From assembly GCA_019638805.1 (NCBI GenBank), contig JAHBTA010000004.1, forward strand, positions 310,001 through 374,000: a stretch of 64,000 bases of DNA, in the 5' to 3' direction. Position 1 is the stretch's first letter. Each line of letters begins with the position of its first letter. The notes under the pieces were generated by a model. The model was not told where the DNA came from. It was given only the letters and a program-made list of their open reading frames with translations, and ran no database searches. This document shows, piece after piece, positions 1 through 8,408 of the stretch. The translations under genes were made by a program, and so were the position numbers. Source of the stretch: Microbacteriaceae bacterium. GTDB taxonomy: Bacteria > Actinomycetota > Actinomycetes > Actinomycetales > Microbacteriaceae.

Positions 1-1112
1 TCGTCGTTCAGCTTGGTCGCGGCTGCGGAGATCACGTCCAGGGTGAGGAGCGACTTGCGCGGCTGCGGGAAGAACGCGGCGAGCTTCTGAGCGTTCTGCT
101 TGTTGGTGAAGTAGTCCAGGAACTCGGCCGCGAGCTCCGGGTGCTTCGACTGCGCGAGAACGCCGATCGCCGCCTGGTTCATGACGTTGACCTGGCCGTC
201 GGGGCCGGCGGGCAGCGGCACGAAGTCCCACGCGAAGCTGTCGTCGAGCGAACCCGACGTGCTCAGCAGGTGGATCTTGAACGCCGCGGTTCCTGCGGTG
301 AAGTCGAACGTCTCGCCCGGGCGCACGATGGCGCTGCGGTCGAACATGTTCTGGTTCACCCAGGTGAAGAACTCGATCATCTCGGGCGAGTCGAAGAGCG
401 CGGTCTTGCCGTCAGCGCTCCACGGCTTGGCGCCGAAGCTGTCCCAGATGGTCGCGAGCTCGACCCAGATGTTCCAGGTCTGGATCTGCACGCCGCCCTG
501 GCCCGTGGACTTCGAGACGGCGTCCGCCATCTCGGTGACCTTGTCCCAGGTCCAGTTGCCGCTCGCGATGAGATCGCGCGGGTTGTCCTGCCCGGCCGCG
601 GCCAGCAGGTCGAGGTTCACGTACATGCCGAACGGCTGGGTCGAGAACGGGTAGGCGTAGATGCCGCCGTCCTTGCTCCAGGCGTCGAGCGTTCCGGGAA
701 CGATGTCATCGATGTCCCAGTCGGCGTCGGCCTCGAGAACGTCGCTCACATCGGCGAGGACGCCCTCTTCGATGTACTCGCGCGAGTTCGAGTTGAGCAC
801 CCAGGCGAGGTCGGGCGCCTCCCCGCCGGACACCTGGGTGACGAGCGCCTGCGGGTACTCATCCAGCGGGTAGGCGTCGAACGTGATCGAGGAGACCTCG
901 TCCGGGTGCTCCGCGATGAATGCGTCGGCGATCTCGTTGAATACTGCGTGGTGCGCCTCGTTGGCCGACCAGAGCGCGACCCGCAGGTCGACGGGCCCCT
1001 CCGGTTCGGCCGGCGTGCCGGAGCAGGCCGAGAGCGCGAGACCCGCGGCGACGAGCCCTGCGACGGTGACCGTCGCGCGGCGTAGCCGGGGCTTGGCGGT
1101 GAAAAGTGACAT
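1..1112 (-). CDS. ABC transporter extracellular solute-binding lipoprotein (sugar type), 3' end outside the window
   Basis: Family 1 solute-binding protein that captures a substrate, probably a sugar or glycoside, outside the membrane for an ABC importer. The permeases should lie to the left, beyond the window. The reading frame is open from the ATG at 1112 to the left edge, about 370 codons. The N-terminus is a lipoprotein signal: basic start, hydrophobic stretch, then the lipobox LSAC with the modified cysteine at residue 30. A good ribosome site (AAAGGAGG) ends 8-9 nt before the ATG. The mature part reads like a periplasmic-binding fold (DLRVALWS near residue 45, repeated Trp/Asp substrate-pocket segments such as NWTWDKV). 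The 225-bp upstream region carries GTGTCA/TGACAC and GTCACA/TGTGAC palindromes that may be operators. The substrate cannot be read from the sequence. Confidence 0.9.
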   Translation of the reverse strand, partial: MSLFTAKPRLRRATVTVAGLVAAGLALSACSGTPAEPEGPVDLRVALWSANEAHHAVFNEIADAFIAEHPDEVSSITFDAYPLDEYPQALVTQVSGGEAPDLAWVLNSNSREYIEEGVLADVSDVLEADADWDIDDIVPGTLDAWSKDGGIYAYPFSTQPFGMYVNLDLLAAAGQDNPRDLIASGNWTWDKVTEMADAVSKSTGQGGVQIQTWNIWVELATIWDSFGAKPWSADGKTALFDSPEMIEFFTWVNQNMFDRSAIVRPGETFDFTAGTAAFKIHLLSTSGSLDDSFAWDFVPLPAGPDGQVNVMNQAAIGVLAQSKHPELAAEFLDYFTNKQNAQKLAAFFPQPRKSLLTLDVISAAATKLND

Positions 1113-1151
1113 GCGTGCCGTCCTCCTTTGGACACTCACTGGCTAACACTC

Positions 1152-1181
1152 TGACACGTTTCCGAAGTGTCACATTGTGAC
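1152..1181. promoter_or_regulatory. palindromic operator-like sites upstream of the solute-binding protein gene
   Basis: Two overlapping inverted repeats are visible. TGACACGTT...AAGTGTCA spans 1152-1172, and the perfect 13-mer GTCACATTGTGAC lies at 1169-1181. A further TGTCA half-site follows. The same half-site occurs at 5922-5929 in front of the amidohydrolase operon. The adjacent IclR gene is the natural candidate ligand; this is inference. Confidence 0.45.
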
Positions 1182-1337
1182 GGGTAGTGTCAGTTTGTGC
1201 GGTGGCGCGAGGCTAGCATGCCACCCGCACGGGGTCAATCGAGCCCGCCGCGGCGCGCCTCGACGGCCCGTGGAGGGGCCGTTCCGCCGTCGCCCGGGGC
1301 CTGTCCAGCCCGCGATCAGGCGCCGCTCAGAGCCCGC

Positions 1338-2150
1338 TCAGTGCGTGACGCCCCAGGTGAACTCGGGCGCGACGGGTGGTACATCGTCGGCACCGAGCTC
1401 CACTGACAGACGCTGCGCCGCGTCCACCAGAGCGTCCCGCATGCGCTTCTCGAGGCCCTCGTCGGCCAGGTAGGTCGGCGCCGAGACCCCGATCGCGCAG
1501 GCCACCGTCTCGGCCGCCGTCCACACCGGCACGGCGAGCGCCGTCTGGCCGTGCGGCTCGGACGACCGGCGCCCGCAGATGCCCGTCATCGCGACGCGCT
1601 CGAGCTCGTCGAAGAGCTTCTCGCGCGACAGCGGCCGCTCGGCGTGCTCGACGCAGTCGGTCACGAACTCCGGCCACTGGGGCCGTCGGGAGAGCGCGAC
1701 CAGCACCGTCCCGGTGGGCAGATCGAGCGCCCGGCGATCGGCGCGCGGCGGCGGAGTCCCGACCGGCCCGTGGCCCTGCTCGAAGGCCACCACGCGCGCA
1801 TCCATACCGGTGAGCACGGTCGCGACCGCGGCCTGTCCGGTGTCCTCGCTGAGCTCCTGCAGCACCGGCACCACGATCTCGGGCAGCGCGAGCATCGGAT
1901 TCCACCGCGTCGCGAGCACGCTGAACGCCGGTCCGATCCGGTACTGGCCGCGGCGACCGATGAGGTATCCGCGGTCGACCATGGTGCGGCACAGGTTATT
2001 GACGGTCGAGACCGAGAGACCCAGCTCTGTGGCGATGCGGGTCGCCCCGACCACGTCGAACCGCCCGACGAAGCCCAGGATGTCGAACGCCCGGTGCAGC
2101 GACTGGATGCCGCCGCGGCCGCCGCGCTGCGTCCCGTCGCTCTCGTCCAC
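1338..2150 (-). CDS. IclR-family transcriptional regulator
   Basis: 270-residue IclR regulator. A winged helix-turn-helix occupies about residues 15-75 (IQSLHRAFDIL; SVSTVNNLCRTMVDRGYL) and an effector-binding domain about 90-260. Start chosen at GTG 2150: a TATCTT hexamer lies exactly 6 nt upstream with no ribosome site between, which fits a leaderless transcript. It is read in the same direction as, and 26 bp after, the Gfo/Idh/MocA oxidoreductase, at the end of the catabolic operon. IclR proteins usually control neighbouring degradation genes in response to an aromatic or sugar-acid ligand. The likely targets here are this operon and the solute-binding protein gene, both preceded by GTCACA palindromes (inference). 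Confidence 0.9.
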   Translation of the reverse strand: MDESDGTQRGGRGGIQSLHRAFDILGFVGRFDVVGATRIATELGLSVSTVNNLCRTMVDRGYLIGRRGQYRIGPAFSVLATRWNPMLALPEIVVPVLQELSEDTGQAAVATVLTGMDARVVAFEQGHGPVGTPPPRADRRALDLPTGTVLVALSRRPQWPEFVTDCVEHAERPLSREKLFDELERVAMTGICGRRSSEPHGQTALAVPVWTAAETVACAIGVSAPTYLADEGLEKRMRDALVDAAQRLSVELGADDVPPVAPEFTWGVTH

Positions 2151-2176
2151 GCCCCCAAGATAGCCGGAGAGCGCGC

Positions 2177-3412
2177 TCAGCCCTCCCCGCCGGAGGACTC
2201 CAGCAGCACCGAACCCGCCGGCGGATCGCCGTGGTCGGGCACGGTGACCGCCTCCCCGCCGCGCAGCGCGGACTCGTGGGAGGCGAGCCCGGGCAGGGTG
2301 GCGCGCGCGGCATCCCACGCGTGATGAGGCGGCAGCGCACCCGTCGCGACGGCGCGCGCGAAATCGTCGACCAGGTACGGGGGCGTCCCGCGGTGCGTGG
2401 TCGGGATGCCGCCCAGCTCCCGCGGGAGCTCTCGCCTCGCGAGGATCGGGCTCGCGATCCCGCCCTCGATGCGCGCGTTCCCCACGTCGTCGTCGAACCC
2501 GGGCCGACCGCGCGCGGCCTCGAGCTCGGGCGCGTTGAGCAGTGCGCTGACATCCTCGACGTGCATCTCGCCGTCCGGGTCGGAGCGGTGCAGGTAGTGC
2601 CGCGAGAACGCGAACTCGTAGGTCGCCGCCGTGCCCAGGAACAGCCCGATGTGCGTTCCGGGCCGCCGCAGGCCCGCGCGGCGGAACTCGACGACGCGGT
2701 GCACGCCGCCGTTGGAGAGCCGGTGCAGGGCGACCTGGTTCGAGTACGGGTTCGACCACAGGTTGGCGTCCTCGCCGAAGACCCCGTCGCCGTCCCGGTC
2801 CTCGACGCCGAGGCAGCTCACCGAGGTCACCCGGGCTCCCGTCGCGGCCAGCACGGGGGCGACCGTGTGCGTGCTGTAGAGCATGGGCGGAAAGCCCGCG
2901 ACGCGGCGCCAGTCCGATCCACCGGAGTGCTGATACGCGGCGTAGAAGCCGTGGCGCATGTCGTGGACGTACTGCGACTCGGCGTAGACGAAGTCGCCGA
3001 AGGTCCCCAGGCGCTGCTGCTCGCGGCAGAACATCGCGCCCGGGTAGTAGTGGCAGGTCTCGCCCATCATGTAGGTCAGCCCGGTCGTGCCGGCCAGCTC
3101 GACGATGCGCGCGATCTCCTCCGCCGTGACCCCCATTGGGACGGCGCTGTAGACGTGCTTGCCCGCCTCGAGCGCGGCGATGGCGAGCGGGCCGTGCAGG
3201 TGACGCTGCGCGAAGATCGCCACGGCATCCACCTCGGAACCCAGCAGGGCGTCCGCATCGGGCAGGGTGGCGACGCCGAACCGGGCGGCGAACTCCTCGC
3301 GGCGCTCCGGGTGCCGGTCGGCGACCACGACCTCCTCGACCAGCGGGTGGGCGCGCCACAACGGCAGGAAGTCGGCCGAGAACTGCCCGGCGCCGATGAC
3401 CCCGAGCCGCAT
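2177..3412 (-). CDS. Gfo/Idh/MocA-family oxidoreductase with an altered EKP motif
   Basis: 411-residue NAD(P)-dependent dehydrogenase of the glucose-fructose oxidoreductase/inositol dehydrogenase family. The Rossmann motif GVIGAGQF is at residues 4-11. The family's catalytic EKP triplet is replaced by A90-V91-P92 (context HVYSAVPMG), so the usual catalytic lysine is absent, while a histidine in YSTHTVAP is kept at the second catalytic position. The start ATG overlaps the stop of the upstream mutarotase-like gene by one base (TGATG), so translation is probably coupled. Context suggests oxidation of a sugar or cyclitol, possibly one released from a glycoside. Because of the missing lysine, the reaction may differ from a simple alcohol oxidation. 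Confidence 0.88.
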   Translation of the reverse strand: MRLGVIGAGQFSADFLPLWRAHPLVEEVVVADRHPERREEFAARFGVATLPDADALLGSEVDAVAIFAQRHLHGPLAIAALEAGKHVYSAVPMGVTAEEIARIVELAGTTGLTYMMGETCHYYPGAMFCREQQRLGTFGDFVYAESQYVHDMRHGFYAAYQHSGGSDWRRVAGFPPMLYSTHTVAPVLAATGARVTSVSCLGVEDRDGDGVFGEDANLWSNPYSNQVALHRLSNGGVHRVVEFRRAGLRRPGTHIGLFLGTAATYEFAFSRHYLHRSDPDGEMHVEDVSALLNAPELEAARGRPGFDDDVGNARIEGGIASPILARRELPRELGGIPTTHRGTPPYLVDDFARAVATGALPPHHAWDAARATLPGLASHESALRGGEAVTVPDHGDPPAGSVLLESSGGEG

Positions 3413-4410
3413 CACGGCTTCCCCGGCGCGCCGACCACGACCGAGACCGCGCGCGTCGCGGTCTCGCCCGGGCCGATGGTCAGCTGCGTCCCGGTGGCGT
3501 GCCGGATCGCGCCGATGCCGCCGGTCGGGTAGCTCGTGCACGGCTCGATGCCCAGCACGTACTCGGCGCCGAACCAGGGGAACCCGGGGCGGCCTCCGGC
3601 CTCGAGCCAGTACCAGGCGTAGGGGAACTCCGCCGGGTCCCATTCGACGCGCGCCGCGAGGCGCAAGGACGGGTTCTCGATCGCGACCATCGCGGGGCCG
3701 TCGCCGAACTCGCCCAGGAACGCCCGCCTGCTCACCCCGCTCCCGTGCGCCGGGGGGATGCCGAGATCGACCGGGACCTCGCCCGGCGGGTGGTGCAGGG
3801 GCCAGGCCGGCGGTTCGGCACCGCGCGCCGCGCGCGGGTCGCCGATGTCGGGGTGGACGACGCGGGCCGTCGACCGGATGCGCGCCTGCGGCCCCAGCAG
3901 GGGCGCACCGAACGCGGGATGCTGGTTCCAGATCACCTCGATGCTCGCCGCACCGAGGTTGCGGGCGCTCTCGGTCACGGTGACCCGATCGCCCTCCAGT
4001 TCGATGCGACGGACGAACTCGAAAGGGCTGCGCACCAGGACGGTGCGGAACTCCAGGCACCCGTCGGAGCGCTCGAGGTCGAACGGAGCGAGCCAGACCT
4101 CGCCGTGCATGGGCCATTCGACGCCGTGCTCGGTCGAGGCGGCACCCGCGTTCGGGAAGAGCGTGTTCCACCCGCCCGCGTAGTGGCCCATGGCGACCGC
4201 CTCGCTCGAGCCGGGCAGCTCGATCCGGTCGCGGTGCGGGATGCCCCAGCGCGGCCGCCAGAGCAGCTCGTGGCCCGTGCGGGCGTCGCGCAGCGACACG
4301 ATCGTGGCGCCGCGCTCGGCGAGCACCTCGAGACGCAGGGCGTCGTTCTCGAGCGTGCGCAGCATCCAGCCGCGCTCCGCGCGCTCCCCGGTGCGTGCCG
4401 CGCCGGTCAC
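3412..4410 (-). CDS. aldose 1-epimerase (mutarotase)-like protein
   Basis: 332 residues with the galactose-mutarotase fold pattern: repeated beta-strand segments, a candidate catalytic histidine in WPMHGEV and a candidate catalytic glutamate in GIEPCTSYP. This family interconverts anomers of aldoses or uronates or binds carbohydrates. Its start overlaps the stop of the Rieske gene by four bases (ATGA), and its stop overlaps the next start by one base. The protein lies inside the amidohydrolase-Rieske-mutarotase-oxidoreductase operon, so the pathway probably handles a carbohydrate-containing compound. Substrate unknown. Confidence 0.82.
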   Translation of the reverse strand: MTGAARTGERAERGWMLRTLENDALRLEVLAERGATIVSLRDARTGHELLWRPRWGIPHRDRIELPGSSEAVAMGHYAGGWNTLFPNAGAASTEHGVEWPMHGEVWLAPFDLERSDGCLEFRTVLVRSPFEFVRRIELEGDRVTVTESARNLGAASIEVIWNQHPAFGAPLLGPQARIRSTARVVHPDIGDPRAARGAEPPAWPLHHPPGEVPVDLGIPPAHGSGVSRRAFLGEFGDGPAMVAIENPSLRLAARVEWDPAEFPYAWYWLEAGGRPGFPWFGAEYVLGIEPCTSYPTGGIGAIRHATGTQLTIGPGETATRAVSVVVGAPGKP

Positions 4411-4766
4411 GCGAGGATGTAGACGCGCCCGTCCTCCACGCGCGTCTCGTAGATGCGCAGGCGGGGCCTTCGGATCGGGGCGGTGCAGGCGCCGGTCCCG
4501 AGGTCGAAGCCCCAGTGGTGCCAGGGGCAGCGGATCTCGGGCTTGTCGTAGTCGACCTCGACGGGTGCGCCGGGCGACGGGCTCGACATGGTCGGGTGGA
4601 TCTCTCCGTAGGCCATGGGCGCCCCGGCGTGGCCGCAGCGGTTGACGACGGCGAAGACCTTATCGCGCCAGACCTTCACCCCGATCGAGGTGTTCCCGAT
4701 GGTCACGACGAGCGGCTTCTCGGGCGTGAGGTCCTCGAACGCCGCGACGTCGTGCCACTCAGGCAT
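4407..4766 (-). CDS. Rieske [2Fe-2S] ferredoxin
   Basis: 119-residue stand-alone Rieske protein. The two cluster-binding boxes are C44-G-H46 and C80-P-W-H83, giving the Cys2-His2 ligand set. Single-domain Rieske proteins carry electrons from a reductase to a ring-hydroxylating or demethylating oxygenase. The gene overlaps the amidohydrolase by 8 nt and the mutarotase-like gene by 4 nt. A flavin/2Fe-2S reductase is divergently transcribed 1.2 kb away. No oxygenase catalytic subunit is visible anywhere in the window, so the final electron acceptor is not known. The insertion between the two boxes (33 residues) is longer than in many small Rieske ferredoxins. Confidence 0.92.
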   Translation of the reverse strand: MPEWHDVAAFEDLTPEKPLVVTIGNTSIGVKVWRDKVFAVVNRCGHAGAPMAYGEIHPTMSSPSPGAPVEVDYDKPEIRCPWHHWGFDLGTGACTAPIRRPRLRIYETRVEDGRVYILA

Positions 4767-5886
4767 CGGCGAGGACTCGCGGCTCCGTCCCGGTGAAGAC
4801 CGGGTGGGAGTCGCAGTCGAGCCCCAGGTACTCGCACGCGTTGTCGTGCAGGAGCTTCTGCATCATGCCCGAGCCGAGCTTGCTCTCGATGTGCGAGGGC
4901 TCGTCGAAGTCCCAGTGCGGGAAGTCGCTGGCGTACATGACGGTGTTCTCCGCGTCGACCATCTCCATGATCTGCTGCAGGTGCCGCACGTCCGCCGGGT
5001 CCTCGATGGGCTGGGTGGTCAGGCGGATGTTGTCCTTCACGTACTGGCTCGGGAGGCGCTTGAGGAAGGGCACCTCGTGCTTGAGGCCCTTGTACTCGGC
5101 GTCCATGCGCCACAGCAGGTGGGGCAGCCAGCTGATGCCGCCCTCGACCAGGATGATCTTGAGCGAGGGGAACTGCTCGAAGACCCCGCGCAGGATCATG
5201 CTCGCGGTCTGCGCCATGTAATAGGTGGGCAGCGTGCAGTGCGACTCGAAGTAGGTCGCCGCCTCACCGGCCGGGGTGTGCGCGTGGTTGGCGATGACCG
5301 CGGTCGTCGACGGGTGCATGTGGATGGGCAGGCCGAGCTTCTCGCACTCGGCGTAGATGGGCCAGTAGTAGCGGTCGCCGAACGGGATGCGGTTGGCCGT
5401 CGCGAACATCGACACGGCCTTGACGCGGGGGTGCTCCCCGAGTCGCCGGATCTCGCGCACCGCGGCCTGGGGGTCCTGCAGGGGAACCAGGATCGACATC
5501 CCGAACCGGTCGTCGACCGGGAGCCAGACATCCATGGTGCGGTCGTTCAGGCCGGCCGCGATCGCGGCGGCGTAGTCCGGGTCGGGGATGCCGGAGATGG
5601 TTCCGACGTTCCCGGTCAGCAGGCCGAAGCGGTGGTCGTAGCGGTCGAGCAGGTTCTCGATGAAGAAGCCGGGCTCGTCCATGACCTTGCCGTTGATCTC
5701 GCCGCGGAGGTCCCAGCGCATGCCGCCGTCCTCGAAGCGGTGGCCGGAGAACAGCTTGCGGGGGCCGAAAGTGGCGATCTCGGTCTTGTAGGGCTCGGGC
5801 AGGTACTCCGCGAACTCCTCGTTGAGCGGATCCGGCTGGTGGATGTCGCAATCCACGATGAAGCCGGGCTGGGACGAACCTGACAT
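4759..5886 (-). CDS. amidohydrolase family 2 (ACMSD-like metal-dependent hydrolase/decarboxylase)
   Basis: 375-residue TIM-barrel metalloenzyme of the amidohydrolase-2 group, which includes decarboxylases and hydrolases of aromatic ring-cleavage products. Visible metal motifs: D-x-H near the N-terminus (DCDIHQP), HMHPSTT in the middle and a late catalytic aspartate in YASDFPHWDFDEP. Start chosen at ATG 5886, preceded by GAGG at a suitable distance. In-frame starts at 5895 and GTG 5928 are also possible. It is the first gene of the overlapping operon reading left. Its promoter region (5887-6012) is shared with the divergent reductase and contains ATGTAAC/GTCACAT inverted half-sites. Confidence 0.88.
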   Translation of the reverse strand: MSGSSQPGFIVDCDIHQPDPLNEEFAEYLPEPYKTEIATFGPRKLFSGHRFEDGGMRWDLRGEINGKVMDEPGFFIENLLDRYDHRFGLLTGNVGTISGIPDPDYAAAIAAGLNDRTMDVWLPVDDRFGMSILVPLQDPQAAVREIRRLGEHPRVKAVSMFATANRIPFGDRYYWPIYAECEKLGLPIHMHPSTTAVIANHAHTPAGEAATYFESHCTLPTYYMAQTASMILRGVFEQFPSLKIILVEGGISWLPHLLWRMDAEYKGLKHEVPFLKRLPSQYVKDNIRLTTQPIEDPADVRHLQQIMEMVDAENTVMYASDFPHWDFDEPSHIESKLGSGMMQKLLHDNACEYLGLDCDSHPVFTGTEPRVLADA

Positions 5887-5897
5887 TCCTGCCATCC

Positions 5898-5930
5898 TCA
5901 AGTGTCGTAATGTAACATCTTGCGTCACAT
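5898..5930. promoter_or_regulatory. operator-like half-sites between the amidohydrolase operon and the reductase gene
   Basis: An inverted pair, ATGTAAC at 5910-5916 and GTCACAT at 5924-5930, is separated by 7 nt, with a further GTGTCG on the left. The right half-site matches the GTCACA palindrome upstream of the solute-binding protein gene (1169-1181). The pair lies in the divergent promoter region, so one regulator could control both directions. Confidence 0.4.
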
Positions 5931-6012
5931 CGTTAGTGGTTATGATACGATCCCGCTGGCCCGAATGTCAATGCGCAGAGGGCCCGGAGCACCTGAAGAA
6001 GAGGGCATCGAC

Positions 6013-7020
6013 ATGACGATGGAGTTGCTGGATCGCATGACCACGGAGGCGGAGCGAGCAGCGCAACCGAGCCTGACCATGGTCGTCTCCCGGCGCGCCC
6101 AGATCTCGCCGCGCATCGTCGCGCTCGACCTGGTCCCGGACGGGGGCGCGACCCTCCCGGCCTGGGAGCCCGGCGCCCACATCGTCGTGCACCTGCCCGG
6201 CGGGCTCGAGCGCCAGTACTCGCTGTGCGGGGACCCCGACGACATCGGGTCGTACCGCATCGCGATCCTGCGGGAGGACGACGGGCGCGGCGGCTCCATC
6301 GCGATGCACGCGCTCGCCGAGGGCGACACCGTCGACGTCACGCTGCCGCGCAACACCTTCCCGCTCGAGGACTCCGAGTCCTCCCTACTGCTCGCCGGCG
6401 GCATCGGCATCACCCCGCTCATCCCGATGGCGTGGCGGCTCGCGCGCGAGGGGACCGACTTCCGCGTGGTGTTCGCCGTGCGCGATGCGGAGGACGCCCG
6501 GCTGGCACGCATGCTGCCCTCGCAGGCCGAGGTCGACATCCGGATCTCGGGCGAGGGCAATCGCGTCGACCTGCCCGCCCTGGTCAAGGAGCTTCCCGCG
6601 AACACCGCGGTCTACGCCTGCGGCCCATCGCGCATGCTCGACGAGGTCGCGTCGTGGGGCTTCGAGCTGCAGCGGCGCGGGGGCGCCGTGCACGTCGAGC
6701 GCTTCGAGGCATCCGCGGAGACGCTGGCCGGCATCCACGTCGCGGGCGACACCGAGTTCCGCGTGACGTTCTCGCGCAGCGGCGACACCGTGACGGTCGG
6801 CGCGACCGAGACGATCATGGAGTGCGCCCGGAAGCTCGGCAAGATCGTCGAGTCCTCCTGCGAGGAGGGCTACTGCGGCACCTGCGAGACCGACGTGATC
6901 TCGGGCACCCCCGACCACCGCGACGACTTCCTGAGCGACGACGAGCGCGCCTCGGGCGAGACCATGATGATCTGCGTGAGCCGGGCCGCCGGCGGCGGGG
7001 ACCTCGTGCTCGACCTCTAG
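6013..7020 (+). CDS. oxygenase reductase component (FNR-like domain plus plant-type 2Fe-2S ferredoxin)
   Basis: 335-residue electron-transfer flavoprotein of the phthalate-dioxygenase-reductase/VanB type. Order of parts: flavin-binding barrel (about 20-115, with the R-x-Y-S motif R67-Q-Y-S70), NAD-binding domain (about 125-230, LLAGGIGITPL), and a C-terminal ferredoxin with cluster cysteines C283, C288, C291 and C321. It moves electrons from NAD(P)H to a Rieske-type oxygenase system. Start chosen at ATG 6013 because AGAGGG lies 8 nt upstream; a 31-codon extension is open but lacks signals. It is divergent from the operon that holds the Rieske ferredoxin, its likely partner. Confidence 0.92.
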   Translation: MTMELLDRMTTEAERAAQPSLTMVVSRRAQISPRIVALDLVPDGGATLPAWEPGAHIVVHLPGGLERQYSLCGDPDDIGSYRIAILREDDGRGGSIAMHALAEGDTVDVTLPRNTFPLEDSESSLLLAGGIGITPLIPMAWRLAREGTDFRVVFAVRDAEDARLARMLPSQAEVDIRISGEGNRVDLPALVKELPANTAVYACGPSRMLDEVASWGFELQRRGGAVHVERFEASAETLAGIHVAGDTEFRVTFSRSGDTVTVGATETIMECARKLGKIVESSCEEGYCGTCETDVISGTPDHRDDFLSDDERASGETMMICVSRAAGGGDLVLDL

Positions 7021-7049
7021 CCGGGCGGGCCGCCGCGGGACTCGCCCGG
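7021..7049 (+). terminator. GC-rich hairpin after the reductase gene
   Basis: CCGGGCG at 7021-7027 pairs perfectly with CGCCCGG at 7043-7049, immediately after the reductase stop codon. There is no T-run, so it may be a weak or T-less actinobacterial terminator. Confidence 0.35.
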
Positions 7050-7081
7050 CGGGGCACGCCGCCCGGGCGTAGCATGCCCGC

Positions 7082-8392
7082 ATGAGCATCGCGGGGATCC
7101 CCGCAGCCCGCCGCATCCAGCGCGTCTACCTGGCCCTGGTGCTCGGGAACACGCTCGCGGCCTCGTTCATCTGGGGCGTCAATACCCTGTTCCTCCTGGA
7201 TGCCGGCCTGAGCAACCTGGAGGCGTTCGCCGCCAACGCGTTCTTCACCCTCGGCATGGTGGTCTTCGAGGTGCCGACCGGGGTCGTCGCCGACACGGTC
7301 GGGCGAAGGGCGTCGTACCTGCTGGGCACCCTGGTGCTCTCCGGCGGGACCCTCCTGTACTGGCTCATGTGGGTGTGGTCGGCGCCGTTCTGGGCGTGGG
7401 CGCTGGCCTCGGTTCTGCTCGGGCTCGGCTTCACCTTCTTCTCGGGGGCGGTGGAGGCGTGGCTCGTCGACGCGCTGCGCGCGAGCGGCTACGCGGGTGA
7501 GCTCGAGCCGGTTTTCTCGAAGGGCATGATCGTCGGCGGCATCGCGATGCTGGCCGGGTCGGTGCTCGGCGGCGTGGTCGCGCAGCTCACGAACCTGGGG
7601 GTCCCGTTCCTGCTGCGCTCCGGCATCCTCGCCCTCATGATCGTCGTGGCCTTCCTCGCGATGCGCGACATCGGCTTCACCCCCGACAAGTCGGAGGGCC
7701 CGCTCAGGGCCGTGCGCACCGTTTTCCGGGGGTCCGTGACGCACGGGCTCGGCAACCGGCCGGTGCGTTACCTCATGCTCGCGGCGCCCTTCACGGCCGG
7801 CGTCGGCATCTACGTCTTCTACGCGCTGCAGCCCTACCTGCTCGAGCTGTGGGGGGATAGCGGGGCCTACTCGATCGCGGGCCTCGCGGCTGCCATCGTG
7901 GCCGGCTCGCAAATCGTGGGAGGCATCCTCGCCCCGCGCGTCCGCCGGATGGTGCGCAAGCGCACGACGGTGCTCATCGCGGCGGGGGCCGTCGGGGTGC
8001 TGCTGCTGCTCGCGCTCGGGCTCACCGCGAACTTCTGGGTGGCGATGGCGATCCTCACCGTGTGGGGCGTGGCGTCGTCGATCGACGACCCGATCCGGCG
8101 CGCCTACCTCAACGACCTCATCCCCTCGAAGCAGCGCGCGACCGTGCTGTCGTTCGAGTCGCTCATGGGCAACCTCGGCGGCATCGGCATCCAGCCCGCG
8201 CTCGGTCGGGTGGCCGATGTGAGCGGCTATGCGTTCTCGCTCGTGATCGGCGGCGTGATCAGCGCCGTGGCGATCCCGTTCATGGCGCTGAGCCGCGCGC
8301 AGCGAGCACCGGCCGACACGGCGACGACCGAGGCGGACCCCGCGGAGGCGCCCGCGGCATCCGGCGAGCCGCCCGCGGCCGGGCAGGCCTGA
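7082..8392 (+). CDS. MFS transporter
   Basis: 436-residue major facilitator with about 12 hydrophobic segments. The cytoplasmic loop between helices 2 and 3 carries the family signature (GVVADTVGRRASYL). Helix 1 starts near residue 17. The C-terminal tail after about 405 is Ala/Pro/Glu rich. Start ATG 7082 is preceded at 6 nt by TAGCAT, a leaderless promoter signature, so it is transcribed separately from the reductase gene. It lies tail-to-tail with the dehydrogenase gene at 8409, only 16 bp away. Substrate cannot be inferred; proteins of this kind are often drug or metabolite exporters. Confidence 0.88.
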   Translation: MSIAGIPAARRIQRVYLALVLGNTLAASFIWGVNTLFLLDAGLSNLEAFAANAFFTLGMVVFEVPTGVVADTVGRRASYLLGTLVLSGGTLLYWLMWVWSAPFWAWALASVLLGLGFTFFSGAVEAWLVDALRASGYAGELEPVFSKGMIVGGIAMLAGSVLGGVVAQLTNLGVPFLLRSGILALMIVVAFLAMRDIGFTPDKSEGPLRAVRTVFRGSVTHGLGNRPVRYLMLAAPFTAGVGIYVFYALQPYLLELWGDSGAYSIAGLAAAIVAGSQIVGGILAPRVRRMVRKRTTVLIAAGAVGVLLLLALGLTANFWVAMAILTVWGVASSIDDPIRRAYLNDLIPSKQRATVLSFESLMGNLGGIGIQPALGRVADVSGYAFSLVIGGVISAVAIPFMALSRAQRAPADTATTEADPAEAPAASGEPPAAGQA

Positions 8393-8408
8393 GCGACCGG
8401 CGGCCCGG

